This document shows, in pieces, positions 54,135 to 63,726 of a stretch of DNA of 64,000 nucleotides. Under the pieces are notes generated by a model, which saw only the letters and a program-made list of their open reading frames with translations, was not told where the DNA came from and made no database searches. The position numbers and the translations under genes were made by a program. Each line of letters starts with the position of its first letter. Positions within the stretch are counted from its first letter, which is position 1. The DNA comes from Burkholderia sp. (GTDB lineage Bacteria; Pseudomonadota; Gammaproteobacteria; Burkholderiales; Burkholderiaceae), in assembly GCA_031253835.1 (NCBI GenBank), contig JAIRVP010000002.1, positions 26,143 through 90,142 on the forward strand. Reading direction: 5' to 3'.

Positions 54135-55340
54135 TCATTCGGTATCGCTGTCCTGCTCGTCGAGCGCCTGCTTCGGCGGCGGCGGGCGCTTGCCGATCAC
54201 GACGTTCACGTCCAGCTCCTTGCCCTTGCGCACGACATGCACCTTGGTCGGCGTGCCGGGCTTGATCTGCGCGACGGTGTTCAGCAGCTTCGTCGTGTCG
54301 GTGATGTCCTCGCCGTTCACGCTCACGAGGATGTCGCCGGGCTTGATGCCGGCCTTGTCGGCCGGGCCGCCCTGCAGCACGCCCGCGACGATCGCGCCCG
54401 ATTTCTGCTGGAGCCCGAACGACTCGGCGATCTCCGGCGTGACATCCTGCGGCTCGACGCCGATCCAGCCGCGCGTGACCGAGCCCGTCGTGATGATGCT
54501 TTCGAGCACCGTGCGCGCGGTCGACACGGGAATCGCGAAGCCGATGCCGAGCGAGCCGCCCGAGCGCGAGTAGATCGCGGTGTTGATACCGAGCAGGTTG
54601 CCGTTCACGTCGACCAGTGCGCCGCCCGAGTTGCCGGGGTTGATCGGCGCGTCGGTCTGAATGAAGTTCTCGAACGTGTTGATGCCGAGGTGATTGCGGC
54701 CGAGCGCGCTGATGATCCCCATCGTGACCGTCTGGCCGACGCCGAACGGGTTGCCGATCGCGAGCACGACGTCGCCGACGCGCGACTGGTCGGAGCGGCC
54801 GAGCGTGATCGTCGGCAGGTTCGTCATGTTGATCTTCAGCACGGCGAGATCGGTCTCGGGATCGCTGCCGATCACCTTCGCGGTGGCCGTGCGGCCGTCG
54901 GCGAGCGCGACTTCGATCTGGTCGGCGCCGTCCACGACGTGCTGGTTCGTTAGAATGTAACCTTCAGGGCTCACGATAACGCCCGAGCCAAGGTTGGCTG
55001 CCGGTTCGTCCTGCTGCTTGCGGGCGTTGCGGTCGCCGAAGAAGTAGCGGAACAGCGGATCTTTCGCGCGCGGGTCGGGCGGCAGCGAGCCGTCCTTGCT
55101 GGAGAACACGTTGACGACGGCCGGCATCGCCTTCTGCGCGGCTTCGGCGTACGACGTGGTCGCCGGTGCGCCGCCGATGCCCGGCGCGACTTCCCGCAGC
55201 GCAACGATCGGCGTGGCGAGCTGCTTGCCGAGCTGTCCTTGCCGTTGCAGCCATTGCGGCTTGAGCGTCACGACGATGAACATCAGCGCGAGCAGCACGG
55301 TAACCGCCTGCGCGAAGAACAGCCAGAAGCGTCTAAGCAT
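54135..55340 (-). CDS. DegS/HtrA-type periplasmic serine protease
   Basis: A 401-residue trypsin-like protease anchored by one N-terminal helix (about residues 5-26). The catalytic triad is His134 (TNQHVVD), Asp164 (PETDLAVL) and Ser238 (PGNSGGAL). A single PDZ domain follows (about 285-375, GWIGVEPQ and [19 protein letters not shown]). One PDZ plus a membrane anchor is the DegS plan, whereas DegP has two PDZ domains and a cleaved signal. A role in envelope-stress signalling is likely but unproven. Its start is only 21 bp from the divergent Nif3-like gene. Confidence 0.9.
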   Translation of the reverse strand: MLRRFWLFFAQAVTVLLALMFIVVTLKPQWLQRQGQLGKQLATPIVALREVAPGIGGAPATTSYAEAAQKAMPAVVNVFSSKDGSLPPDPRAKDPLFRYFFGDRNARKQQDEPAANLGSGVIVSPEGYILTNQHVVDGADQIEVALADGRTATAKVIGSDPETDLAVLKINMTNLPTITLGRSDQSRVGDVVLAIGNPFGVGQTVTMGIISALGRNHLGINTFENFIQTDAPINPGNSGGALVDVNGNLLGINTAIYSRSGGSLGIGFAIPVSTARTVLESIITTGSVTRGWIGVEPQDVTPEIAESFGLQQKSGAIVAGVLQGGPADKAGIKPGDILVSVNGEDITDTTKLLNTVAQIKPGTPTKVHVVRKGKELDVNVVIGKRPPPPKQALDEQDSDTE

Positions 55341-55361
55341 CTGAATGGATTAGAGGTTTAT

Positions 55362-56108
55362 ATGGATCGGATCGAACTTGAATTGTACTTGAACAATACC
55401 CTTGAAACCGCGCGCTTCAAGGACTATTGCCCGAACGGCCTCCAGGTCGAGGGGCGCCGCAAGATCGAGAAGATCGCCACCGGCGTCACGGCGTCGGTCG
55501 TGTTCCTCGAGGCCGCGCTCGAATGGGGGGCAGATGCCGTGCTCGTCCATCACGGCTATTTCTGGCGCAACGAGGCGCCGCAGATCACCGGCCGCAAGTA
55601 CCAGCGCCTGAAGCTGCTGCTCGCGAACGACCTGAACCTGTTCGCGTTCCACCTGCCGCTCGACGCGCATCCCGAATTCGGCAACAACGCGCAGCTCGGC
55701 GACAAGCTCGGGCTGATCGGCGAGCAGCGTTTCGGCGAAGGCGACCTCGGCTGGATGGCGACGCTGCCGATGCCCGTCACGCTCGAGCACTTCGTCGCGA
55801 AGGTCGAGCGCACGCTCGGCCGCACGCCGCTCGTGCTCGGCGACCCGGAGATGCAACTGCGCCGCATCGCGTGGTGCACCGGCGCCGCGCAGAGCTATTT
55901 CGACGCGGCGATCGACGCCGGCGCGGACGTGTACCTGACCGGCGAGGTGTCCGAATACGTGACGCACACGGCGGCCGAGAGCGGCGTGGCGTTCGTTGCG
56001 GCAGGGCACCATGCGACCGAACGTTACGGAATCCAGGCACTTGGTGCCCACTTGTCCGAAGAATTCGATATCGAACACCTTTTTATCGATATTCATAATC
56101 CGGTCTGA
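55362..56108 (+). CDS. Nif3-like dinuclear metal center protein
   Basis: A 248-residue NIF3/YbgI-family protein. Metal-binding motifs are LVHHGYFWR (about residues 64-72), [14 protein letters not shown] and [11 protein letters not shown] near 208. Some relatives act as GTP cyclohydrolase I type 2, but the true role is uncertain. The start is ATG at 55362 with TAGAGG upstream; the divergent protease starts 21 bp away. Confidence 0.9.
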   Translation: MDRIELELYLNNTLETARFKDYCPNGLQVEGRRKIEKIATGVTASVVFLEAALEWGADAVLVHHGYFWRNEAPQITGRKYQRLKLLLANDLNLFAFHLPLDAHPEFGNNAQLGDKLGLIGEQRFGEGDLGWMATLPMPVTLEHFVAKVERTLGRTPLVLGDPEMQLRRIAWCTGAAQSYFDAAIDAGADVYLTGEVSEYVTHTAAESGVAFVAAGHHATERYGIQALGAHLSEEFDIEHLFIDIHNPV

Positions 56109-56326
56109 ACCCCGGATTTGCGGCGGCGCATCGAAATTTCACAATGTAGCGGACGCTTAAAAGAGAAATGATTTAATCGCTCCGATAGTGGGGGAAAACC
56201 CTTGACTATCAATCACTTCGAAGGGATTTTCATCTCCGGGCCTTGTAAATGGCGACTCCATTCGAGCAAACTAGCGGCGGAATGGAAAGTCGTGACGGAA
56301 AATCCAACTCAGAAGTGGGGCGTGTG

Positions 56327-56947
56327 ATGCGAGACAAGGAAGAGAAACGCGTCGACAGCGGCCGCCGTACCTGGCTGATTGCGACATCCGTAGCAGGTGG
56401 CGTGGGAGGCGTAGCCACCGTTATACCTTTCGCGGCGTCGCTAGCGCCGTCCGCGAAAGCGAAGGCGGCCGGTGCACCGGTCGAGGTCGACATCAGCGGC
56501 CTGAAGCCCGGCGAGATGGTCACCGTGCCGTGGCGCGGCAAGCCTGTCTGGATCCTGAATCGTACCGATTCGATGCTGGCCGACGTGGTCAAGGCCGACA
56601 AGGAAGTGGCCGATCCGACCACGAAGTCCCCGTATTCGATGCCGTTGCCCGCGTATTGCGCCAACGAATATCGCTCGCGGACCGACCGCAAGAACATTCT
56701 CGTCGTGATGGCCGTGTGTACGCACCTCGGCTGCACGCCTAGCCAACGCTTCACGCCGGGTCCGCAGCCGAACCTGCCGGATGACTGGCCGGGTGGTTTC
56801 CTGTGCCCGTGCCACGGTTCGACCTACGACCTCGCCGGCCGTGTGTTCAAGAACAAGCCGGCGCCTCAGAATCTCGACATCCCGCCCTACATGTTCACGT
56901 CGGCGACGACCCTCGTGATCGGCAAGGACGAGAAAGGAGAAGCGTGA
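56327..56947 (+). CDS. petA: Cytochrome bc1 complex Rieske iron-sulfur subunit
   Basis: A 206-residue [2Fe-2S] subunit of ubiquinol:cytochrome c reductase. The twin-arginine signal/anchor GRRTWLIATSVAGGVGG precedes the head domain; cluster ligands are in CTHLGC and CPCHGS. The start at 56327 (MRDKEEK) is chosen because it puts the RR motif near the N-terminus; an in-frame ATG at 56249 would add 26 residues. The gap before it (56,109-56,326) contains TTGACT at 56201 but no sure promoter. Confidence 0.95.
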   Translation: MRDKEEKRVDSGRRTWLIATSVAGGVGGVATVIPFAASLAPSAKAKAAGAPVEVDISGLKPGEMVTVPWRGKPVWILNRTDSMLADVVKADKEVADPTTKSPYSMPLPAYCANEYRSRTDRKNILVVMAVCTHLGCTPSQRFTPGPQPNLPDDWPGGFLCPCHGSTYDLAGRVFKNKPAPQNLDIPPYMFTSATTLVIGKDEKGEA

Positions 56948-58329
56948 TGGCTGCCGACAACAAAGAAGTCTCCACGACAGGTCTCACCGGCTGGATCGAC
57001 CAGCGCTTCCCGCTCACGTCCACCTGGAAGAAGCACGTTTCCGAGTACTACGCGCCGAAGAACTTCAACTTCTGGTACTTCTTCGGCTCCCTCGCGCTGC
57101 TGGTGCTCGTCAACCAGATCGTCACGGGCATCTTCCTGACGATGAACTACAAGCCCGACTCGACGCTCGCGTTCGCGTCGGTCGAGTACATCATGCGCGA
57201 GGTGCCGTGGGGCTGGCTGATCCGCTACATGCACTCGACCGGTGCATCGATGTTCTTCGTGGTCGTCTACCTGCACATGTTTCGCGGGCTGCTGTACGGG
57301 TCGTACCGCAAGCCGCGCGAACTCGTGTGGATCTTCGGTTGCGCGATCTTCCTGTGCCTGATGGCCGAGGCGTTCTTCGGCTACCTGCTGCCTTGGGGCC
57401 AGATGTCGTTCTGGGGCGCGCAGGTGATCGTGAACCTGTTCTCGGCGATTCCGTTCGTCGGCCCGGACCTGTCGCTGTGGATTCGCGGCGACTACGTCGT
57501 GTCCGACGTCACGCTGAACCGCTTCTTCGCGTTCCACGTGATCGCGATTCCGCTCGTGCTGGTCGGCCTCGTGGTCGCGCATCTCGTTGCGCTGCACGAA
57601 GTGGGGTCGAATAACCCGGACGGCATCGAGATCAAGGCGAAGAAGGACGAGAACGGCATTCCGCTCGACGGCATCCCGTTCCATCCGTACTACTCGGTGC
57701 ACGATTTCCTCGGCGTGTGCGTGTTCCTGATGGTGTTCGCGCTGATCGTGTTCTTCTCGCCGGAGATGGGCGGCTACTTCCTCGAGGCGAACAACTTCGT
57801 CCCGGCGAACCCGTTGCAGACGCCGCCCGAGATTGCGCCGGTCTGGTACTTCACCGCGTTCTACGCGATGCTGCGCGCGACCACCGACCCGTTCAAGATC
57901 GTGCTGATGATCGTGATCGCGCTGCTCGGCGTGCTCGCGCTGATCCGGGCGCGCGGCAAGTGGAAGGCCGGGCTGCCGGTGCTGGCCGCGGCGATCGTCG
58001 TGTTCATGTACCTGACGGAGTCGAAGTTCTGGGGCGTCGTCGTGATGGGTTCGGCGGTAATCACGCTGTTCTTCCTGCCGTGGCTCGACCGCAGCCCGGT
58101 GAAGTCGATCCGCTACCGGCCGCTGTTCCACAAGGTGTTCCTCGGGATCTTCGTCGCGGCGTTCCTGACCCTCGCGTTCCTCGGCACGCGGCCGCCATCG
58201 CCGGCGGCGACGCTGATTGCGCAGGCCTGCGCGCTGATCTACTTCGCGTTCTTCCTCGGCATGCCCGTCTGGACGCCGCTTGGCACGTTCAAGCAGCCGC
58301 CGGAGCGGGTGCGCTTCAAGCCCCATTAA
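56947..58329 (+). CDS. petB: Cytochrome bc1 complex cytochrome b subunit
   Basis: A 460-residue membrane protein with haem-ligating histidines in YMHSTGASM / YLHMFRGLLYG and in the FFAFHVIAIP / VAHLVALHEVG region. The quinol-site PEWY motif reads PVWY, as usual in this group. N-terminal GWIDQRFPLTSTWKKHVSEYYAPKN is typical. A strong AAAGGAGAA lies before the ATG, which overlaps the petA stop by one base. Confidence 0.96.
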   Translation: MAADNKEVSTTGLTGWIDQRFPLTSTWKKHVSEYYAPKNFNFWYFFGSLALLVLVNQIVTGIFLTMNYKPDSTLAFASVEYIMREVPWGWLIRYMHSTGASMFFVVVYLHMFRGLLYGSYRKPRELVWIFGCAIFLCLMAEAFFGYLLPWGQMSFWGAQVIVNLFSAIPFVGPDLSLWIRGDYVVSDVTLNRFFAFHVIAIPLVLVGLVVAHLVALHEVGSNNPDGIEIKAKKDENGIPLDGIPFHPYYSVHDFLGVCVFLMVFALIVFFSPEMGGYFLEANNFVPANPLQTPPEIAPVWYFTAFYAMLRATTDPFKIVLMIVIALLGVLALIRARGKWKAGLPVLAAAIVVFMYLTESKFWGVVVMGSAVITLFFLPWLDRSPVKSIRYRPLFHKVFLGIFVAAFLTLAFLGTRPPSPAATLIAQACALIYFAFFLGMPVWTPLGTFKQPPERVRFKPH

Positions 58330-58350
58330 CGTGAGCGAGGAGAGAACGAC

Positions 58351-59109
58351 ATGAAGAAACTGCTTTCGACACTCGCGCTGATCGGGGCGACCGCGTGTGC
58401 GCTGCTGGTGGCGCCGGCCGTGCGGGCGGAAGGTAATTTTCCGCTCGACCGGGCGCCCGATAACACGGAAAATCTCGTTTCGCTTCAGCACGGCGCGCAA
58501 TTGTTTGTAAACTATTGCCTGAACTGCCACAGCGCGAACCTGATGCGCTACAACCGTCTGACGGATCTGGGCATATCCCAGAAGGAGATCGAATCGAATC
58601 TCCTGTTCACGACCGACAAGGTCGGGAACACGATGTCCGTCGCGATGCGGCCCGAAGACGCGAAGAACTGGCTCGGCACCACGCCGCCCGACCTGTCGGT
58701 CGAGGAGCGCGCGCGCGGCCGCGACTGGCTGTATACGTATCTGCGGAGCTTCTACCGCGACGATACGCGGCCGACCGGCTGGAACAACGCGGTGTTCGAG
58801 AACGTCGGCATGCCCCATGTGTTGTGGCAGCTGCAGGGGCAGCGCATTGCCAAATTCGAAGACAAGACGGACGAGGAGACGGGCGAGAAGGTCCACATGC
58901 TCGTCGGCTTCCAGCAGGTCACGCCGGGGACGTTGTCGTCGCCCGACTATGATGCTGCGGTTGCCGACCTGGTGGCCTATATGACATGGATGTCCGAGCC
59001 GGCCCAGCAGACCCGCAAACGCCTTGGCGTGTGGGTGCTGATCTTTCTCGGTGTCCTGACTTTCCTGGCCTGGCGGCTCAATGCCGCGTACTGGAAAGAT
59101 ATCAAGTAA
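58351..59109 (+). CDS. petC: Cytochrome bc1 complex cytochrome c1 subunit
   Basis: A 252-residue c-type cytochrome with a Sec signal (cut near VRAEGNF), haem motif CLNCH (YCLNCHSANLMRYNRL) and Met ligand region near VGNTMSVAMRPEDA. A C-terminal helix (LGVWVLIFLGVLTFLAWRL) anchors it. Standard order petABC, ending at a strong hairpin terminator. Confidence 0.96.
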   Translation: MKKLLSTLALIGATACALLVAPAVRAEGNFPLDRAPDNTENLVSLQHGAQLFVNYCLNCHSANLMRYNRLTDLGISQKEIESNLLFTTDKVGNTMSVAMRPEDAKNWLGTTPPDLSVEERARGRDWLYTYLRSFYRDDTRPTGWNNAVFENVGMPHVLWQLQGQRIAKFEDKTDEETGEKVHMLVGFQQVTPGTLSSPDYDAAVADLVAYMTWMSEPAQQTRKRLGVWVLIFLGVLTFLAWRLNAAYWKDIK

Positions 59110-59127
59110 ACACGCCTGACCGGCGTG

Positions 59128-59189
59128 GGGCCGGCGCAAGGCGGAACCCGTGAAAGGGGTTCCGCCGCGTGCCGGCCCTCGGCTTTTTT
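59128..59189 (+). terminator. long terminator after petC
   Basis: Inner stem GGCGGAACCC / GGGTTCCGCC (59140-59166) is extended by outer GGGCCGGC / GCCGGCCC and followed by CTCGGC and six T. Unusually long; the T-run is 5 bp past the outer stem. Confidence 0.8.
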
Positions 59190-59203
59190 GAGGAAACGCA
59201 AAT

Positions 59204-59815
59204 ATGATGGTTCTGTATTCCGGCACAACTTGCCCGTTCTCCCAGCGTTGCCGGCTGGTGCTGTTCGAGAAGGGCATGGACTTCGAAATCCGCGACGTCG
59301 ACCTGTTCAACAAGCCGGAAGACATTTCGGTGATGAACCCGTACGGTCAAGTGCCGATCCTGGTCGAGCGCGACCTGATCCTGTACGAATCGAACATCAT
59401 CAACGAGTACATCGACGAGCGCTTCCCGCATCCGCAGCTGATGCCGGCCGACCCGGTGCAACGCGCACGTGCGCGCCTGTTCCTGCTCAACTTCGAGAAG
59501 GAGCTGTTCGTTCACGTCAGCACGCTCGAGAACGAGAAGGGCAAGGCCGCAGAGAAGAATCACGAGAAGGCACGCCTCGCGATCCGCGATCGCCTGACGC
59601 AGCTCGCGCCGATCTTCGTGAAGAACAAGTACATGCTCGGCGAAGAGTTCTCGATGCTCGACGTCGCGATCGCGCCGCTGCTGTGGCGCCTGGATCACTA
59701 CGGCATCGAGCTGTCGAAGAACGCCGCGCCGCTGATGAAGTACGCCGAACGGATCTTCAGCCGTCCGGCCTACATCGAAGCACTGACGCCGTCCGAAAAG
59801 GTCATGCGTCGTTAA
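59204..59815 (+). CDS. sspA: Stringent starvation protein A (GST-fold RNA polymerase-associated)
   Basis: A 203-residue glutathione-transferase-fold protein: thioredoxin-like domain YSGTTCPFSQRCRLVLFEKG (about residues 4-23) and an all-alpha C-terminal domain. SspA binds RNA polymerase and alters transcription under starvation and acid stress. ILYESNIINEYIDERFPHP is the family's nucleotide-like loop. A second ATG three bases on is possible. Confidence 0.93.
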   Translation: MMVLYSGTTCPFSQRCRLVLFEKGMDFEIRDVDLFNKPEDISVMNPYGQVPILVERDLILYESNIINEYIDERFPHPQLMPADPVQRARARLFLLNFEKELFVHVSTLENEKGKAAEKNHEKARLAIRDRLTQLAPIFVKNKYMLGEEFSMLDVAIAPLLWRLDHYGIELSKNAAPLMKYAERIFSRPAYIEALTPSEKVMRR

Positions 59816-59886
59816 TGTTGCAATGAAGGCATGACGGAGCGGGTGGCGCGGCGTACTGCGCGCCCGCTCCGGGTTCGAGGATTGTG

Positions 59887-60408
59887 ATGCAAGAGATTTC
59901 AACGAAGCCTTATCTGCTGCGCGCGTTGTACGAGTGGTGCACCGATAACGGTTACACGCCGCATATCGCGGTGAGGGTCGACAACTCGACGCGCGTGCCG
60001 CGTCAGTTCGTGCGTGACGGCGAGATCGTGCTCAACATCAGCTTCGAGGCGACGAGCCAGTTGCAGATGGGCAACGAGTGGATCGAGTTCACGGCCCGGT
60101 TCTCCGGGAAGGCGCACAAGATCGAGATTCCGGTGGCCAACGTGCTCGCGATCTATGCGCGCGAGAACGGGCAGGGCATGGCGTTCCAGGTCGATGCGGT
60201 CGCAGGCGAAGGCGCGGATTCGGGTGCGTTCGACGAAGAGGCTTCGCAAGCGGACGACGTGCAGCGTGACGAGCCTGTGTCGACGCTGAAGCCGGTCGCC
60301 GACAGCGGCGCGAACGAGGAACCGTCCGAAGGCGCCGACGAACCGCCGAAAACCGACGGCGACGGCACGAAAGGCGGCAGCAGACCTCGCCTCAAGATCG
60401 TGAAATGA
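59887..60408 (+). CDS. sspB: ClpXP specificity-enhancing factor SspB
   Basis: A 173-residue adaptor that delivers ssrA-tagged proteins to ClpXP. The folded domain (about 1-108) has TKPYLLRALYEWCTDNGYTP and NISFEATSQLQMGN; a long acidic linker ends in the ClpX-docking tail LKIVK. An in-frame GTG lies one codon earlier. It follows sspA as in E. coli. Confidence 0.94.
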   Translation: MQEISTKPYLLRALYEWCTDNGYTPHIAVRVDNSTRVPRQFVRDGEIVLNISFEATSQLQMGNEWIEFTARFSGKAHKIEIPVANVLAIYARENGQGMAFQVDAVAGEGADSGAFDEEASQADDVQRDEPVSTLKPVADSGANEEPSEGADEPPKTDGDGTKGGSRPRLKIVK

Positions 60409-60410
60409 GG

Positions 60411-60416
60411 TAGAAT
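60411..60416 (+). promoter_or_regulatory. -10 element of the tRNA-Thr gene
   Basis: TAGAAT 10 bp before the mature tRNA 5' end; -35 unclear. Confidence 0.45.
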
Positions 60417-60426
60417 CTCGCGCTAC

Positions 60427-60502
<76 letters not shown>

Positions 60503-60511
60503 CATTGAACG

Positions 60512-60550
60512 AAGGGCCGGGAGATTGATTCTCCCGGCCCTTTGTTTTTT
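60512..60550 (+). terminator. terminator after tRNA-Thr
   Basis: A 13-bp perfect stem AAGGGCCGGGAGA / TCTCCCGGCCCTT with TTGAT loop, followed by TGTTTTTT. Confidence 0.9.
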
Positions 60551-60740
60551 CTGCGCGCGCTTTATTGGCGCCGGCGGGTTGTCGCGGGTTCCGTTTCGCG
60601 ACTGGGTATCCGGCCTGTCGATTCGACATCGATCGCGCCGTCGAGCGCATCTCCATAGCAAGAACATACAAGCCCCGCTTCGACACACTGGCTACAGTAC
60701 GTCGCTCACGATCAACGCCCGCCCGAACCAGGAGGCCATC

Positions 60741-61706
60741 ATGAGCAAAGTGCTCGATTCCATCGTCGACGCCATTGGCGCGACGCCCCTCGTTCGTCTC
60801 GACCGGCTGACGAAAGCGCACGACCTCGACGGCACCATTCTCGCGAAGCTCGACTACCTGAATCCGGGATTCTCGAAGAAGGATCGCGCGGCACAGGGCA
60901 TCATCGACGAAGCCGAACGCAGCGGCGCATTGCAGCCGGGGCAGACCGTCGTCGAGCTGACGTCGGGCAACATGGGCACCGGCCTTGCGATCATCTGCGG
61001 CGTGAAGGGCTATCCATTCGTCGCGGTGATGTCGAAGGGCAACTCGGAAGAGCGCGCGCGGATGATGCGTGCGTTGGGCGCCGAAGTCGTGCTGGTCGAT
61101 CAGTTGTCGGACGCCGTGCCCGGCCAGGTGTCGGGCGGCGATCTCGAACTCGTCGATCGCGAAGCGCAGCGCATCGTTGCCGATCGCAGCGCGTTTCGTG
61201 CCGATCAGTTTCACCGCGACGGCAACTGGCTCGCGCACTATCGGACGACCGGGCCGGAAATCTGGGAGGCGACCGACGGCCGCATCGACGGGTTCGTCGA
61301 TTTCGTCGGATCGGGCGGTACCTTTGCGGGCATCAGCAAGGCGCTCAAGGAGCGCAATGCCGAGGTTCGCTGTTATGTCGTCGAGCCGGTCGGTGCTGCA
61401 CCGATCGCAGGGCTGCCGGTCACGCGGCCCGAGCATCCGATCCAGGGCGGCGGTTATTCGATCGGCGATCTTCAGTTTCTGAATGATGTACGTGCGGACG
61501 GTTATCTGCAGGTTGCGGGTGACGAAGCGCGGCGGGTCACACGCGAGCTTGCGCAGAAGGAAGGGATATTCGGGGGCTTTTCGTCAGGCGCGAACGTGGC
61601 GGCCGCGTTGCAGTTGCTGGCCGGCGAGATGCGGGGCAAGACGATTGCCGCGGTGATTTGCGATTCGGGATTGAAGTATCTGTCGACGGATCTCTGGAAC
61701 CGTTGA
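60741..61706 (+). CDS. Cysteine synthase-like PLP enzyme (fold type II)
   Basis: A 321-residue tryptophan synthase-beta-superfamily protein. The PLP Lys47 is in NPGFSKKDRA (S-x-K-D-R), TSGNMGTG binds the substrate carboxylate and GSGGTFAGI the cofactor phosphate. It is close in size to cysteine synthase or O-acetylserine sulfhydrylase, but the altered motif (SGNMG for SGNTG) and an insert near residues 130-155 set it apart from CysK/CysM. Substrate unknown. A strong AGGAGG precedes the start. It is alone between the tRNA and the type VI cassette. Confidence 0.8.
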   Translation: MSKVLDSIVDAIGATPLVRLDRLTKAHDLDGTILAKLDYLNPGFSKKDRAAQGIIDEAERSGALQPGQTVVELTSGNMGTGLAIICGVKGYPFVAVMSKGNSEERARMMRALGAEVVLVDQLSDAVPGQVSGGDLELVDREAQRIVADRSAFRADQFHRDGNWLAHYRTTGPEIWEATDGRIDGFVDFVGSGGTFAGISKALKERNAEVRCYVVEPVGAAPIAGLPVTRPEHPIQGGGYSIGDLQFLNDVRADGYLQVAGDEARRVTRELAQKEGIFGGFSSGANVAAALQLLAGEMRGKTIAAVICDSGLKYLSTDLWNR

Positions 61707-61758
61707 TTGCGTGCGGAGGGGGCTACCGGCTTCGCGAGTGTCGACTGCTGAACTCGGG

Positions 61759-61807
61759 CGCCACATTTCGAAACAAAGGGCTACGCGATGTTTGCGTGGC
61801 CTTTTGT
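61759..61807 (+). repeat. left imperfect direct repeat with hairpin
   Basis: Aligns without gaps to 63727-63775 (36 of 49 bases identical, including AAGGGCTACGC). Bases 61773-61807 form a stem with a few G-T pairs and are followed by TTT, so the copy may end transcription of the PLP enzyme gene. The rest of 61,707-62,056 is lower in GC and holds no gene I can support. Confidence 0.65.
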
Positions 61808-62056
61808 TTTATTCGGGTTCTCTTTGCTTGCGACGCGTCCGAAAGCTTGTATTTAGTGTGTGGGTGGACGCACTTTCTGATGCGCATTTTCAAATTCTTT
61901 GGTTGACGTCGGTGAGTTTCTTCTAATGATCGGGCAGATGTATTCCGGCTGATCTCGATCTCGTTTCGTAACTTGATTGTCGCGATGGGTATCATGTGCA
62001 GCTCGAGTGTTTTTGCAAGATCTCAGTTTCGCGGCAGATTGAGCATGGGAGATTGG

Positions 62057-63400
62057 ATGAAGCGATTGTTGATAGTGCCGTCCCTGGTAGCGATTCTGAC
62101 GTTTGTGGTATCGACCATCGTGACGGCTATACCCGCGCAATCGGCTACGGTGACGCAGAAAGATGCCACCGTTCCAAGTGCTGGCGAAAGCGCTGCACCG
62201 TTTGTAGCGCAAGTTGTCGGACTGGAGTGGCTGAATCCATTGCAGCGGCGTGACTATCCGACGGAATGGCAGATTCTCTGGGCAATGGGCCTTGTTCAGC
62301 CGAACAAGAACGACGACATGGTTCGGACGATGCCGCAGAAGTTTTCGAAGCTTCAGTCAATTGGTTCGCTCGTGTACGGCAATCAAGGAACGGAAACGTT
62401 CAAGGGCTTCTATCAAAAATACGTCAGTAAGCTTCTTGGACTGTTCGGCGATCGCTATGTGATGAACGCCAAGTATTTCTACACGGTCAAGTCCAAGAGT
62501 CAGGATGACTGGCGCGAACTGGCCGGAATGCGTATCGAGTTCGCCATTCCGCAACGACTTGACCCAGTAGAGGCGAAGACATACTTCCAAGGCGAATTCG
62601 TCGACAATTACGAGATTGGGAATCCGTCCGCCAAAGATCTCTGGAGCAAAAACACGCCCCCCGACGTCCACGTCAACCAGGGCGGAGCAAACGCAGGTTT
62701 CACGTCGCTGAACCGCGCACTGGAATACCTGCAGGCGAACCCGGACAAGAGCGCGTGGGTCATGAACTGGGACGCACCGAGCTTCCCGCCGAAGGACGCG
62801 CAGATCAACGAGAACATGGTGGTGCTGTTTCTCGTCGGGCCGAATTTCAAGACGGAGCGTGAACCGCTGGCGTGGATCGGCCGGGCGGCGACGGGCAACG
62901 TCAAGGACTACGAGGCGAAGGCCGGCACGACGCGCGCGGTGCAGGCGTGGAAAGCGACGATCGACAGCGCGGCGCGCAACGCGGGCGTGACGGTGCCGTC
63001 GCTGAACTTCGTGGTGCATGACGCGGGCCGCGGCGGCGAAGCATCGTCGGAGCGGATCGGCGCGTTGTCGCAGACGCTGACGGAAGTGCTGCCGGACTAC
63101 AACTTCAGCAAGCAGACGTTCAATACGCCGGCGCTGCTGGGCCCGCTGGGCGCCGGTACGGCGCTGACGGATGTGGTGCTGGCGATCGGTCGGGCGAATC
63201 ACCTTGGCGAGATGGTGCTGGTGGCGGGGACGACGGATGCGCAGCACCCGACGGCGGTGGTGGTGGTGCCGCCGTCGAAAGTGGTGCCGATCGATCCGGA
63301 CAAGGACTGGTTCCGCGCGCGAGGCGAGAACAATGCGTACCTGCCGTGGTGGGGGCGTCGCCACGACACCAACTACGGCATGCAGGGCTATTCCTACTGA
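62057..63400 (+). CDS. Tla3/DUF2875-like type VI effector adaptor
   Basis: A 447-residue protein with an N-terminal signal-anchor (MKRLLIVPSLVAILTFVVST). Features such as GLEWLNPLQRRDYPTEWQIL, GFTSLNRALEYLQANPDKSA, WVMNWDAPSFPP and the C-terminal WWGRRHDTNYGMQGYSY match my memory of the DUF2875/Tla3 family, whose Pseudomonas member helps load the lipase effector Tle3 onto its VgrG/PAAR spike. The start at 62057 has GGGAGA at good distance; ATGs at 62045 and 61973 are alternatives. GC rises sharply from about residue 195. A PAAR gene follows 14 bp on; no lipase is seen. Confidence 0.6.
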   Translation: MKRLLIVPSLVAILTFVVSTIVTAIPAQSATVTQKDATVPSAGESAAPFVAQVVGLEWLNPLQRRDYPTEWQILWAMGLVQPNKNDDMVRTMPQKFSKLQSIGSLVYGNQGTETFKGFYQKYVSKLLGLFGDRYVMNAKYFYTVKSKSQDDWRELAGMRIEFAIPQRLDPVEAKTYFQGEFVDNYEIGNPSAKDLWSKNTPPDVHVNQGGANAGFTSLNRALEYLQANPDKSAWVMNWDAPSFPPKDAQINENMVVLFLVGPNFKTEREPLAWIGRAATGNVKDYEAKAGTTRAVQAWKATIDSAARNAGVTVPSLNFVVHDAGRGGEASSERIGALSQTLTEVLPDYNFSKQTFNTPALLGPLGAGTALTDVVLAIGRANHLGEMVLVAGTTDAQHPTAVVVVPPSKVVPIDPDKDWFRARGENNAYLPWWGRRHDTNYGMQGYSY

Positions 63401-63414
63401 CCGGATAACCGACC

Positions 63415-63672
63415 ATGCGAGGGATCATTCGAGTGGGCGACGTCCATGGCCACGGCGGCTATGTCGAGACGGGTGCATCCGGCAGCGAGGTCATGGGGCG
63501 TGCGCCCGCACGTGTCGGCGACCGTTGCACGTGTCCGCTACATGGGCCGTGCGTTGTCGTCGAAGGCGATGGGCAGTTCGACATCGAGGGGGCGCAGGCG
63601 GCGTTCGAAGGTCACAAGACCTCCTGTGGCGCCGTTCTGATTTCATCGTTGCCGACATCGGGACGCTCATGA
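63415..63672 (+). CDS. PAAR-domain type VI secretion spike protein
   Basis: An 85-residue PAAR protein. IIRVGDVHGHGGYVETGASG starts the fold, GRAPARVGDRCTCPLHGPC and GHKTSCGAVLISS supply the Cys/His zinc ligands at the cone tip. It would sharpen the VgrG spike and carry effectors. There is no extra toxin domain. It follows the Tla3-like gene by 14 bp, so both are one transcript. Confidence 0.9.
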   Translation: MRGIIRVGDVHGHGGYVETGASGSEVMGRAPARVGDRCTCPLHGPCVVVEGDGQFDIEGAQAAFEGHKTSCGAVLISSLPTSGRS

Positions 63673-63726
63673 TCCGAACGCTCCGGACCGTCGCGTCGAC
63701 GTGACGGAAGGTTCGGGACCGTTACC

